Below are positions 6,608-14,685 of a DNA stretch of 17,002 bases, one piece after another. The position numbers were made by a program, and so were the translations under genes. The stretch lies in the NCBI GenBank assembly GCA_945872325.1, contig CAMBZY010000011.1, positions 1 to 17,002 on the forward strand. Direction: 5' to 3'. Below the pieces are notes generated by a model. It was not told the origin of the DNA. It did not search any database and saw only the letters and a list, made by a program, of their open reading frames with translations. Origin of the DNA: Candidatus Kuenenia stuttgartensis (GTDB lineage: Bacteria; Planctomycetota; Planctomycetia; Isosphaerales; Isosphaeraceae). Every line of letters begins with the position of its first letter. The first letter of the stretch is position 1.

Positions 6608-8614
6608 TCAGCTTGACATCGCGAAATCGTTGATGCTGTTGGCGATATTCGCCCTGACGCGACTACCAGCAGCATTCAGATTGCCTTGGACTTTCACGGT
6701 CTTAGTCGGGTTCAGGCGAACTCCAGCCTTGGTCGCTGATCCAGTGCGGCTCGCATTTTGAATCACAACAGGGCTGTTAAAGCCGTTGGAGATCGGGATC
6801 CGAACACTGCTCGAACCCATTTGAACCGTTGGCTGTTGTACCTGAGTGACCACATGCCTTTGGCCTGCCACTCCAGGAATCCGAACCGTGGATGAACCAA
6901 GTTGCACGCCTGACTGTGCACCAGAGGCATGATTAACCCTGGTTGCAGCAGCAGCGGCCTCAGGATAGAGAACGTTGATGAGACGCAATTTCGGATTATT
7001 GAGGCGAGCTGTTTTGGCAGCGGTCCCAACAGCGTTCTCATACTTGCGGGCCACTTCCGGCGTATATTCGCCCTGGTTCACGTTGTAAACATTGGCTTGG
7101 GAAGCAAATGCACCATGAGAGGTGGTATTGCCCGTCAATGTTACAGTGGTAAAGCCAGCGGGCAAGGTTGCGAAGGCAGGATCGTTACCAGCGAAGAGAT
7201 AGGTTCGATCCAGATATGGATCACCATTGATCTTCTGGGTGAACTCGCCCACAGGTGTGGCACCTGAGAGTTTGACAGAGGAGCTGATGATGTCGTTGAC
7301 GTTAAAATCAGCTGTACCAAAGACATTCACACGAATCAAAGTTCTGTGGCGCGTATTGATCACTCCAGAGTGGTGCGGATTCACCAGAATGGGTGGGCAA
7401 GCCTCAGCTGCAATGACCGTAGTATTTACAAAACTCGAATTATTGGTTGGATCGGTATCGCGAATCGAGCCTGTGACGGTGGCCGTGTTCGTGATGATCC
7501 CTGGCGTTGTCGGCTGAACCACGATGGTAATCGCAGCCGAGCCGCCTGCAGCAATCGCACCCATGTTGGCTGTAAAGCCTGTTGGGGTCGTTGTCACAGT
7601 GCCTTGGCTGGGAGTGATGCTCAGAACATTCACCCCGGCTGGGATGGCGTCTGTAACTGTCACGAAATTGTCAGCAAACGTGCCGGTATTCTTCACGAAG
7701 ATCGAATAGACGAGCGAGTTGCCGACGGTCACAGGATCAGGAACATCGGTCTTGGTGATCGAAAGATCTGTGGCTGGATTCACATCCTGCCAATTGAACG
7801 GCTGGGCGAAATAGACGCCTTCGGAAATTCCTGAGTCAGCAGCAGCACGACCAACGGCCCCGGCAGTCATCACCTGATTCGGTGTGAGAGGTGTACCGAT
7901 GACTTGCTGAAAGAGAGTGGAGAAGTTCTTGATCGTGAATTCCATCGCCGGGTGGGCTGGATTGTTCACAAGGTAGAAATTCCCCTCAAACCCAGGCAAA
8001 GGAGTTCCGAACTGCGGAGGGCTGATCGGATTGGGGGCAGCTATAGCTGTAGCGACCTGAAAGTCTTTCGTGGAGGTAGGCTGACCAGCAATCCCGGCAA
8101 TGATGTCGGGTGTCCCATCATTATTGAGGTCCAGGAAGACCCCCATCTCTTCGGTCCCGCCCAGGTCAGCGATGTCACTGAAAGTAGGGATGATGGCAAG
8201 CACGGCGGGATCGACCGTAGCAGAGTTCAGATTGTTGTCAGCATCGCCGGCAATCACGATCTGGCCGGTCTTGCCGTTGTCGGGCTGAATGATTCCGACT
8301 GCCAGCTGATCCGAGACAGGGTCGTAAGATAGAGCAATTCCCTCTTGATTGAACCCGGTCACTGAGATGAGCGACGATAGGGCTGGCGGAATGTTCGGCT
8401 GGATCGTTGCTCCGCCTGTGAGGAATTTAACACCTGGTCCGGATGCAATGGGAAAATCGTTTATGACGTTTCCAGTAAAGGAAGCGGTCAACAATTGCCG
8501 ATGATCTAATTGGTCGACGCCGTTGAGCATGTGGCGACGGGATCTTTTGGCCGCCTTGGAACGATTCGACCAGGCGGAACGAATGGCCCCAAGAATGTTA
8601 CGAACGAGTGGCAT
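6608..8614 (-). CDS. Secreted surface protein with LEPR-XLL-type export motif and DUF11 domain
   Basis: A 668-residue exported protein. A basic N-terminus (residues 1-31) leads into VDQLDHRQLLTA (33-44), a variant of the LEPR-XLL motif that marks many large exported planctomycete proteins. Residues about 45-270 form a domain that includes GDADNN (123-128), an FG-GAP-like DLNNDGTPDIIAG (162-174) and FTIKNFSTL (226-234). This domain is related to the divergent neighbour at 8868-9707. Residues 283-400 are a DUF11 repeat (DLSITKTDVPDPVTVGN to TNTATVTG). Residues about 405-510 resemble a beta-sandwich repeat seen in planctomycete surface proteins. The tail, 511-668, is rich in A/N/S/V and contains VQLGSSTVRIP and VQMGSSSVRIP. 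It starts at ATG 8614 after AAGGATGAGG. A strong terminator follows. The role is probably structural or adhesive; no catalytic motif is seen. Confidence 0.88.
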   Translation of the reverse strand: MPLVRNILGAIRSAWSNRSKAAKRSRRHMLNGVDQLDHRQLLTASFTGNVINDFPIASGPGVKFLTGGATIQPNIPPALSSLISVTGFNQEGIALSYDPVSDQLAVGIIQPDNGKTGQIVIAGDADNNLNSATVDPAVLAIIPTFSDIADLGGTEEMGVFLDLNNDGTPDIIAGIAGQPTSTKDFQVATAIAAPNPISPPQFGTPLPGFEGNFYLVNNPAHPAMEFTIKNFSTLFQQVIGTPLTPNQVMTAGAVGRAAADSGISEGVYFAQPFNWQDVNPATDLSITKTDVPDPVTVGNSLVYSIFVKNTGTFADNFVTVTDAIPAGVNVLSITPSQGTVTTTPTGFTANMGAIAAGGSAAITIVVQPTTPGIITNTATVTGSIRDTDPTNNSSFVNTTVIAAEACPPILVNPHHSGVINTRHRTLIRVNVFGTADFNVNDIISSSVKLSGATPVGEFTQKINGDPYLDRTYLFAGNDPAFATLPAGFTTVTLTGNTTSHGAFASQANVYNVNQGEYTPEVARKYENAVGTAAKTARLNNPKLRLINVLYPEAAAAATRVNHASGAQSGVQLGSSTVRIPGVAGQRHVVTQVQQPTVQMGSSSVRIPISNGFNSPVVIQNASRTGSATKAGVRLNPTKTVKVQGNLNAAGSRVRANIANSINDFAMSS
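6794..6907 (-). repeat. Protein-level internal repeat in the tail of the LEPR-XLL protein
   Basis: Residues 570-580 (VQLGSSTVRIP, bases 6875-6907) and 597-607 (VQMGSSSVRIP, bases 6794-6826) are near-identical while their codons differ, so the repeat is conserved at the protein level. A looser third copy, GVRLNPTKTVKV, begins at residue 631. Confidence 0.65.
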
Positions 8615-8714
8615 TCCGCCTCATCCTTTCAGTCAGGAAAAAGCTTGGGAATAAACCAGACAGAGCGGAATGCTCGCTGGCCAAACCCAGGCAGGACTCA
8701 CTTGGGAAAAGATT

Positions 8715-8743
8715 TTGGTCAAATCCCACTTGAACGGTATAAT
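8715..8743 (+). promoter_or_regulatory. Promoter for the PEP-CTERM protein gene
   Basis: A perfect TATAAT (8738-8743) lies 17 bases after TTGGTC (8715-8720), which is a weak -35 (3 of 6). The predicted start near 8750 gives a leader of about 118 bases. No equally good promoter for the divergent gene was found in the shared 253-base spacer. Confidence 0.5.
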
Positions 8744-8867
8744 GAATCAGTGTATGATCCGCGGAAATTGGATGATTCTGAATCGGCAGGGACTGCTGAC
8801 AGAATCGAATCAAGGATGGATGTTCCGATTGTTGAACATCCGACCTCGACGAGTAAGGAGACTTGTC

Positions 8868-9707
8868 ATGATACGCCCGATGCGTCAGGTAATGATTTTG
8901 AGTCTGGTTTGGGCGGGCATGGTTCAAGTACCAGCCTTTGCCGATGTCATCAACTTTACAGGCGACGTTGAAAACGATTTCGCGTTGACCAACCAATCTG
9001 TGATCCGGGTGCTCGACTTCAACGGCCAGACCGGTGATGTCGCTCAGGCACAATGGATGACAGATCAAGGTAAAATCAATGGCTGGAATATCAAAGATCT
9101 GCGTTTGAGCTACGATAAAACTTCCGACACCATGTTTGTCGGTGGCAACTTCTTCGGAGTTGCTGGAGATGTGGACGGCAACAGTGTTGCCGGCACTTCC
9201 ACCGACCAGTTCAAAGCCTCTGGTGGGCTTGAACTTCCAAACATTGGTGGACGCAGCTCGATCAGCATCGGTTTCGGTCCAAACGCAACCAATGGCTCCC
9301 CCTCGGTTGTCGCTGGTATCAGTGGCGACAAATCCCAGGCTGGCACGGGTTTGAACGGCTTCTCTGTGGCTGCAGCCATTCCAGGCCAACCACTCGGAAT
9401 GAATTACGGTCAAGCGTTGACTGCCAATCAAGGCACTCTTTACAGCAGCGGGCCTGACTTCGAATTCACCATCAAAAACTTCAGCACCCTGCCGGGCATC
9501 AATCTGGCAAACGGTATCGGTGTAAATGCTTACGCCGGTTCGCCTGACGATATTCTGGTCGGTGAAGACTCGATCCCATACTATACGATCGGTAAAGTCA
9601 GCCCGATCATCGTGCCTGAGCCTGCAACCATACTGGCTTGGACATTCGGTGTTGCTGCCATCGGGCTTCATGCCCGTCGACGCACCCGTGCTGCCAATCG
9701 TAGTTGA
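8868..9707 (+). CDS. Secreted PEP-CTERM protein, related to the divergent LEPR-XLL protein
   Basis: A 279-residue exported protein. Residues 1-25 are a signal peptide (MIRPMRQV, hydrophobic core, cleavage at VPAFA|D). The C-terminus is a classic PEP-CTERM sorting signal: VPEPAT at 249-254, a hydrophobic segment, then RRR near 270-272. Such tails are recognised by an exosortase, which cleaves and anchors the protein at the envelope; no exosortase gene is in the window. The body contains FTGDVENDF, LSYDKTSD, GDVDGN, VVAGISG and FTIKNFSTL, each with a counterpart in the neighbour at 6608-8614. The DUF11 and tail regions of that neighbour are absent. The frame opens at 8670, but the start at 8868 is preceded by AAGGAG with a 7-base gap and begins the signal peptide directly. 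It ends in a strong terminator. The molecular function is unknown. Confidence 0.9.
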   Translation: MIRPMRQVMILSLVWAGMVQVPAFADVINFTGDVENDFALTNQSVIRVLDFNGQTGDVAQAQWMTDQGKINGWNIKDLRLSYDKTSDTMFVGGNFFGVAGDVDGNSVAGTSTDQFKASGGLELPNIGGRSSISIGFGPNATNGSPSVVAGISGDKSQAGTGLNGFSVAAAIPGQPLGMNYGQALTANQGTLYSSGPDFEFTIKNFSTLPGINLANGIGVNAYAGSPDDILVGEDSIPYYTIGKVSPIIVPEPATILAWTFGVAAIGLHARRRTRAANRS

Positions 9708-9763
9708 GATTTGCCCGGCTGACATAATGTTTCCGTTCCATCCTTGGAACATCGTTGATTCAG

Positions 9764-9800
9764 AAGGAGCCTCCTACCTTGGAGGTTCCTTTCCTTTTTT
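9764..9800 (+). terminator. Intrinsic terminator after the PEP-CTERM gene
   Basis: AAGGAGCCTCC (9764-9774) pairs with GGAGGTTCCTT (9781-9791), with one G-U pair, around a 6-base loop. It is followed by T-rich sequence ending in six T residues (9795-9800). Confidence 0.9.
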
Positions 9801-10047
9801 CGGAGCAATCTACCTCACGAATGAATCGCAAGTCGGACTTCACCATGATTTGCATCCCTCACTTCTCGCGCATCCTGCACAACCCGCAGCAGCAGCACTG
9901 CCCTACAAGCCCAAAAACTAACACATTCTCTTTAACCAAAGTAGTTTACGCTTAAATCAGAGCCTCCCTAATCCTCGGCCCGTTCATTTTCTCCACGATT
10001 CAAAGCCTCATTGTCCATAACCTTTTCACGACTTAATCCGGAAACCA

Positions 10048-10076
10048 TTGTTGATTCAGCTCGCTCCATGTAGGAT
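10048..10076 (+). promoter_or_regulatory. Weak candidate promoter for the TPR gene
   Basis: TTGTTG (10048-10053) and TAGGAT (10071-10076) are spaced by 17 bases. Both are imperfect. If real, transcription would begin near 10083, after the upstream ATG at 10077, which would favour the ATG at 10149 as the true start. Confidence 0.28.
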
Positions 10077-10148
10077 ATGTTTAAATCTCCCTCGATGCAT
10101 CTATTCAGAGGCTGTACGTGGGAATCAAAAAAACGGAGTGCAACAGAC

Positions 10149-13100
10149 ATGGAATGCTGCCGCCCCTTCTTCAATTGCTTATTCATTAAAAAAAACCTGA
10201 AAACTCTGATCCGATCCGCCATCCTCTCCATTCTGTGCATACCTCCTATTCCAATCTTAAGTGCACAAGAGATGCCGGAATCTCTGAAATTCGCCAATGG
10301 GCTGTATCAACAACGTCGATACGATCTGGCTTCAGAGGAATACCAGAAATTTCTCAAGGAAAATCCCAAGGCAACGAATCTAGACATCGCAAACGCTACT
10401 TATGCATTTGCCACGTGCAAACTGTTTCTCGGCCAGTACGCAGAGGCCCGCAAAGCTTTTGAAGACTTCATCGCAAAATCGCCAGACCACCCAAACATTG
10501 CTTCCGCTCAATTTCGAGCCGGCGAAACGTCTTACCTCATGGGCGACTTGGATAAAGCCCAAAGCTCGTTAAAATTATTTCTCGAAAAATCGCCAGCAGA
10601 TCATCCGCAACGTGATAGTGCTCTGGTTTATGCTGGCGATATCGCAATCCGTCAGGAAAAGCCAGATGCTGCCATCGAGCTGTATCAAAAAGCGATTGCT
10701 GCTTATCCGAACGGCCGGCTGACCACTCGCGCCGTCTTTGGACTGGGCCGAAGTTTTTCGTTGAAGGCTCGTCATAAAGAAGCTCTGGAGCAGTTTCAGA
10801 AGTTACAAACAATTGGCGGAGCGGAATGGAACGACCGGTCGCTTTACCAGATCATCCTAGAGGAAACGTCTTTGGGGCTCTTGGACAGTGCATCCAAGTC
10901 ACTCGACGGTTTGACAAAATCGAACCCGAACAGCCCTTTGATCCCTGAAACGAGATGGAAGCTATCGGAAGCATATCTAAAAGCCGGTAAGCCGGATGAA
11001 TCGCTTAAACTCTTAGAATTGCTGGCAAGAACCGATCCCCCAACCCCAGTGACGATTCAGGGCGCATCACGACTTGCCGGGCTCTGGCTGGAGCGTCAAA
11101 AAGCCAAGGAAACGCAAGCCTTGCTCGAACCCCTGCTCAAGAAGATCGAAGGCCAGCCGTTATCTGTTGGACTTCTCTATCAATATGCAGAATCAGAGGT
11201 TGTGATTGGGAATAAGCCGCGTGCTGCCGACCTTTTCAAGCAGCTTGCAGACCGATACCCCAAAGATACCTGGGCCGATGATGCTCGATTGAGGGCCGCT
11301 GACCTGGCGAACGAGGCCAAGCAATATGACTCGGCGCGTACTCAGTTATCACAACTTTTAAAAGAAAATCCTGATTCACCGTTGGCTGAAGACGCCCGCC
11401 TTTTACTCTCACGCATTGAAGCGGCGGATGGGAAGCCCAAACTGGCGGTTGAGATTCTCGAACCGCTCGTGAAGTCCGCCAAACGTGCTGATCTGAAAGC
11501 CTCGGCCATTTATCAATTGGCGTTATCTTATCAGGCTCTTGGACAATCCGATCAAGCCCAGGCTTTGCTCTCAGGCATCGGGGCCGAAGCCATGCCTACC
11601 GAGAATCCAGAAGCTCTATTACTTCTTGGTCAGTCGGCATTTGAATCGAAAAAGTATCCAAACGCGATCGAAGCATTGTCGAAATATCTGACAACCAAAT
11701 CCCCACGGTTGGCAGATCACGCCCTTTCCTGGCTGGCGATCGCCCAATGGGAAACAGGCAAGAAACCGGAAGCAGCCGAATCGTTAAAACGCCTGGCAGC
11801 GGATCATCCTAAAAGCGACACTCTGGTCCCAACCCTTTTAAGACTTGGGGAATCTGCCCTGGAAGCAAAATCAGCCGATTTGGCAGCCGCCTGGCTGGAA
11901 ACGGTGGTGAAACTTTCGCCTGACAAAAAGATTCAGGCCCGAGCATACACTGACCTTGGATACGTCTACACAGAGCTTAAGCGGCCAGAAGATGCCGCTA
12001 AATCGTTTGCAAGCTCTGCGGAGCGTTCCGAAGGCGACATGGCCACCGGTCAGGAAGCCTCGTTGGCGGCCGCCAAAATCCTCTCTGGATCCGGCAAATC
12101 TGCAGAAGCACTGGCTCAATTGGAGAAGCTTCTGGCAGCAGATAAAAACCCTCGACCAGGCTTGAGGCAAGAAGCACTTCTCAACAAAGCCAGAATTTTA
12201 AGCCGAACGGGCAAGCCGGCAGACTCCGCGGAGACGTACAAAGAACTCGACAAGCTCCGGTTGGTCGCCTCAAAAGATTCCAGCGCCCCAGAGATCAAAG
12301 AAACCGATCAAATTCTCTCAGAATGGGCATACGCCCTGGTTGATGCAGGCAAATCGACAGAAGCCGACGCAATATTCGCAAGGCTTCTGAAAGAATCACC
12401 TGCATCCCGGTTTGCCGCTGAAGCAAAACTAAATATCGCCGAATCCGCTTACTCAGAAAAGCGTTACATAGAGGCGTCCCAGATTCTCTCGGACCTCGTA
12501 AAAACTCCAAAGCCAGCGGACTTGACCGACAGCCTGCGTGAAGCGGCCCTTTACCGATCCGCGAAATCCGAGCTGGAGTTAAAGCATTGGGAGCTCTCAG
12601 AAAAATACTGGAGCCAATTGAAGGCGGAATTCCCTAAGACCGAGATTGCCAGAGAAGCGAAGTTCTGGCTGGGTGAGATCGCCTCACGAACCGACAGGCC
12701 CGAAGTGTCGGTAAAGATTTTTGACGAGTTGCTTGCAAATCTCACCGAAAAAGAAAATCCTGCCTGGGCTGCAACGGCATCGCTTCGTCGGATCCAGGCT
12801 CTTTCCAGTCTGAAGCGTTGGGAACTCGTTCTGAAATCGGCGGATCAGCTCTTGGGAAGACCTGAAACCAGCAAGAGTCCTGAACTGACCGGCGAACTTT
12901 TTTACATGAAGGGCCGGGCATTCCAATCGACCGCCAAATTTGATGAAGCCCGCAAATCTTTCCAAAGTGTGATCGACTCCAAGCCGTCCGGCGAACTCCC
13001 GGCCAAAAGCCAGTTCATGAGGGGCGAAACCTATTTCCACGAAAAGAATTATCGCGAAGCACTGAGGGAATTCCTCAAAGTGGATATCCTCCACGAAGCT

Positions 13101-13295
13101 CCCACCTGGCAGGCAAATGCCTTGCTTGAGGCAGGTAAAGTTTACGAGCAACTCAACCAGCCGACCGATGCTGCCGATCTTTATCAAAGACTCGTGGAGC
13201 GTTTCCCCAAGGAAGCCGCTGCCACGGAGGCCAAAAATCGACTTGGGGCAGTCAAATCGACCGCCTCATCCAAAGAAGCCAGACCCGCTTCTTGA
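10149..13295 (+). CDS. Large secreted tetratricopeptide-repeat protein
   Basis: A 1048-residue protein made almost wholly of tetratricopeptide helical repeats, a scaffold for protein-protein contacts. After a basic start (FIKKNLKTLIR), a hydrophobic stretch ending ILSA|QE near residue 39 looks like a signal peptide, so the solenoid is probably periplasmic. Repeats run from about residue 45 to the end; examples are FANGLYQQRRYDLASEEYQK and the final LLEAGKVYEQLNQPTDAADL. The spacing fits YbgF/CpoB- and BamD-like TPRs that deal with envelope processes. The frame opens at 10077, but the ATG at 10149 has CGGAG 10 bases upstream and leads more directly into the signal peptide. The ExbB-like gene follows on the same strand, so the two are probably an operon in which this protein is the periplasmic partner. 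No enzymatic motif is seen. Confidence 0.88.
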   Translation: MECCRPFFNCLFIKKNLKTLIRSAILSILCIPPIPILSAQEMPESLKFANGLYQQRRYDLASEEYQKFLKENPKATNLDIANATYAFATCKLFLGQYAEARKAFEDFIAKSPDHPNIASAQFRAGETSYLMGDLDKAQSSLKLFLEKSPADHPQRDSALVYAGDIAIRQEKPDAAIELYQKAIAAYPNGRLTTRAVFGLGRSFSLKARHKEALEQFQKLQTIGGAEWNDRSLYQIILEETSLGLLDSASKSLDGLTKSNPNSPLIPETRWKLSEAYLKAGKPDESLKLLELLARTDPPTPVTIQGASRLAGLWLERQKAKETQALLEPLLKKIEGQPLSVGLLYQYAESEVVIGNKPRAADLFKQLADRYPKDTWADDARLRAADLANEAKQYDSARTQLSQLLKENPDSPLAEDARLLLSRIEAADGKPKLAVEILEPLVKSAKRADLKASAIYQLALSYQALGQSDQAQALLSGIGAEAMPTENPEALLLLGQSAFESKKYPNAIEALSKYLTTKSPRLADHALSWLAIAQWETGKKPEAAESLKRLAADHPKSDTLVPTLLRLGESALEAKSADLAAAWLETVVKLSPDKKIQARAYTDLGYVYTELKRPEDAAKSFASSAERSEGDMATGQEASLAAAKILSGSGKSAEALAQLEKLLAADKNPRPGLRQEALLNKARILSRTGKPADSAETYKELDKLRLVASKDSSAPEIKETDQILSEWAYALVDAGKSTEADAIFARLLKESPASRFAAEAKLNIAESAYSEKRYIEASQILSDLVKTPKPADLTDSLREAALYRSAKSELELKHWELSEKYWSQLKAEFPKTEIAREAKFWLGEIASRTDRPEVSVKIFDELLANLTEKENPAWAATASLRRIQALSSLKRWELVLKSADQLLGRPETSKSPELTGELFYMKGRAFQSTAKFDEARKSFQSVIDSKPSGELPAKSQFMRGETYFHEKNYREALREFLKVDILHEAPTWQANALLEAGKVYEQLNQPTDAADLYQRLVERFPKEAAATEAKNRLGAVKSTASSKEARPAS

Positions 13296-13406
13296 CCAAG
13301 GCCAGTCTTAAAAATCAGGACTTCAGGCGTGGCCAACCGGTTTGCCGATTCTCCTGAAGTTCCATCGCCCGTTCAGCCTGAATCGGCAGTCAAGGGATTT
13401 ACGGCC

Positions 13407-14360
13407 ATGCGTTTCGCAAATCTGAAGCCTTGGATGGCAACCCGAATCACTCCTTTTGCCCTGCTGACCGGCCTGGCATCGGTCTCATCGACGATTGCCG
13501 ATGAAATCCCGCAAGCTCCTCCCCTGCAAGACCTTGTTGTTCGTGATGTGCAACATCTGGCAACAAAGTTCCAGGCAATTTACCAACAGACACCTTGGAC
13601 AGACCGTGTCGCCTGGGGTGCCCTGACAGCCTGTGCCATACTGGCAATCATTACGATCATTGAACGAACCTGGGCCTTGAGAGCCCGGCGAATCATGCCA
13701 AAGCGTTTCCTGAATCGGCTAGAAGAACGACTCGAAGATGGTCGTCTGGATCGCTCTAAACTGCTTGACCTGTGTGAGATGAATGCCTCGGCAGCCGCTC
13801 GCGTAGCGGTGGCGGTTGTAAGCCGATGGGGTCGTCCTACAGCAGATCTTGAACGAGCACTCTCGGGTGCCGTCAGACTCGAATCCGAAGAGCTTCGCCG
13901 CAACGTTCCCACACTCAGACGCGTGGCCGTACTTGCCCCCATGCTCGGCCTGCTCGGGTCATTACTCATGATTGGCCGATTGCTACAACAGCAGGACCCA
14001 CAAACAGTTCAACAAGCTTGGACTGGCTTGCTTGCACAAGGTTTATTACCCTTGACAGGCGGGGTTCTGATCGCTGTTCTGGCATTGATTTCCTATGACG
14101 GGCTCAGTGTTAGGGTCTCGAAATATACCAGCAGGCTTGAAATGATCGGCTCAAAGCTCGTTGATCAGATCGCTCTGGCGACGCCCCCCGCCGAGACTCG
14201 AATCATGCTCGAATCTCCTGTTGTTCCACGTCCACATATGACCAATCATCCTCGTCGTGAAAAACTACGAGACCGCGACGATTACGAGGACTCCCGCCAG
14301 CGGAACTCAAGACGCCGCAAACCATTAGAACCCATTGACCTCGACGAGCTTGATGATTGA
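13407..14360 (+). CDS. MotA/TolQ/ExbB-type proton channel family protein
   Basis: A 317-residue inner-membrane protein related to TolQ/ExbB, which use the proton gradient to drive envelope machines. From ATG 13407 it has a signal-like N-terminus (residues 1-31, SSTIA|DEIP). Membrane helices follow at about 68-88, 172-192 and 213-232, with a cytoplasmic region of about 80 residues between the first and second, as in the family. Helix 2 carries APMLGLLGSLLMIG, equivalent to the ExbB APxxGLxGTVxG motif, with S185 in place of the conserved Thr. Helix 3 carries LPLTGGVLIAVLALISYD with T217. The tail (about 270-317) is highly charged, RRxRR- and D/E-rich. A GTG at 13329 would add 26 residues before the signal-like segment; AAGGGA before the ATG favours 13407. 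It follows the TPR gene. No ExbD/TolR gene is visible nearby. Confidence 0.85.
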   Translation: MRFANLKPWMATRITPFALLTGLASVSSTIADEIPQAPPLQDLVVRDVQHLATKFQAIYQQTPWTDRVAWGALTACAILAIITIIERTWALRARRIMPKRFLNRLEERLEDGRLDRSKLLDLCEMNASAAARVAVAVVSRWGRPTADLERALSGAVRLESEELRRNVPTLRRVAVLAPMLGLLGSLLMIGRLLQQQDPQTVQQAWTGLLAQGLLPLTGGVLIAVLALISYDGLSVRVSKYTSRLEMIGSKLVDQIALATPPAETRIMLESPVVPRPHMTNHPRREKLRDRDDYEDSRQRNSRRRKPLEPIDLDELDD

Positions 14361-14381
14361 TTTGCCTCGGAAAGTGATACT

Positions 14382-14612
14382 GTGTACTTCTCCAAATCGG
14401 ATTTAATCGACCTTCAGTGCCTGCTCATGGCGATTCTGGGGGTCGTTTTATTTGGTTTAGCCGTATCCAACAGACTGTTTTTCCGAAATCATCCGAGCCT
14501 GAGATCAATCACATATCTCTTTGATACTGAAGGATCAAGGAAGATTTTGGGCATCATCGGACTCGCACTGATGGTTTTCGCAGGCTGGGTCTGGCTTGCC
14601 AAAGGGCGATGA
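14382..14612 (+). CDS. Small two-helix membrane protein
   Basis: A 76-residue predicted membrane protein that I do not recognise. It has hydrophobic helices at about 10-31 (LQCLLMAILGVVLFGLAV) and 55-73 (ILGIIGLALMVFAGWVWLA), joined by a polar loop, with a short basic end (KGR). The start is GTG at 14382, only 21 bases after the stop of the ExbB-like gene, so it may be the last gene of that operon. It is not an ExbD/TolR homologue: that family has a single N-terminal helix and a large periplasmic domain. Support is its position, two clean membrane segments and the lack of a better overlapping frame; the ribosome-binding site is weak. Confidence 0.6.
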   Translation: MYFSKSDLIDLQCLLMAILGVVLFGLAVSNRLFFRNHPSLRSITYLFDTEGSRKILGIIGLALMVFAGWVWLAKGR

Positions 14613-14685
14613 ACTCAATCACAATTACGGTCATCGATTCCTACCCTTTCGGTCGTCCCAATTCTTTCAAACTGAGTGACTCCAC

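Larger units (their letters stand above)
9708..10148. other. Intergenic region before the TPR gene
   Basis: About 440 bases with no convincing gene. It contains the terminator of the PEP-CTERM gene (9764-9800) and a weak candidate promoter (10048-10076). Open frames at 9526-9921 and 9755-9955 have no recognisable family features and run through the terminator. Confidence 0.5.

Noticed and set aside
8670..8867. Upstream extension of the PEP-CTERM gene
   Set aside because: It would put 66 residues before a clear signal peptide and include the TATAAT promoter. AAGGAG sits 7 bases before ATG 8868.
8598..9752. A 384-codon minus-strand frame opposite the PEP-CTERM gene
   Set aside because: It runs through both the PEP-CTERM gene and the start of the LEPR-XLL gene. 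It has no signal peptide or domain, while the plus-strand frame has an ideal ribosome-binding site, signal peptide and sorting tail.
10077..10148. Upstream ATG of the TPR gene
   Set aside because: It adds 24 residues before an already long basic n-region. The ATG at 10149 has a better-spaced GGAG, though the earlier start cannot be fully excluded.
12684..13187. A 167-codon minus-strand frame within the TPR gene
   Set aside because: It is antisense shadow of TPR coding sequence and has no independent features.
13329..13406. GTG start for the ExbB-like gene
   Set aside because: The added 26 polar residues would bury the signal-like segment starting at ATG 13407, which has its own AAGGGA. It remains possible because AGGA also precedes the GTG.
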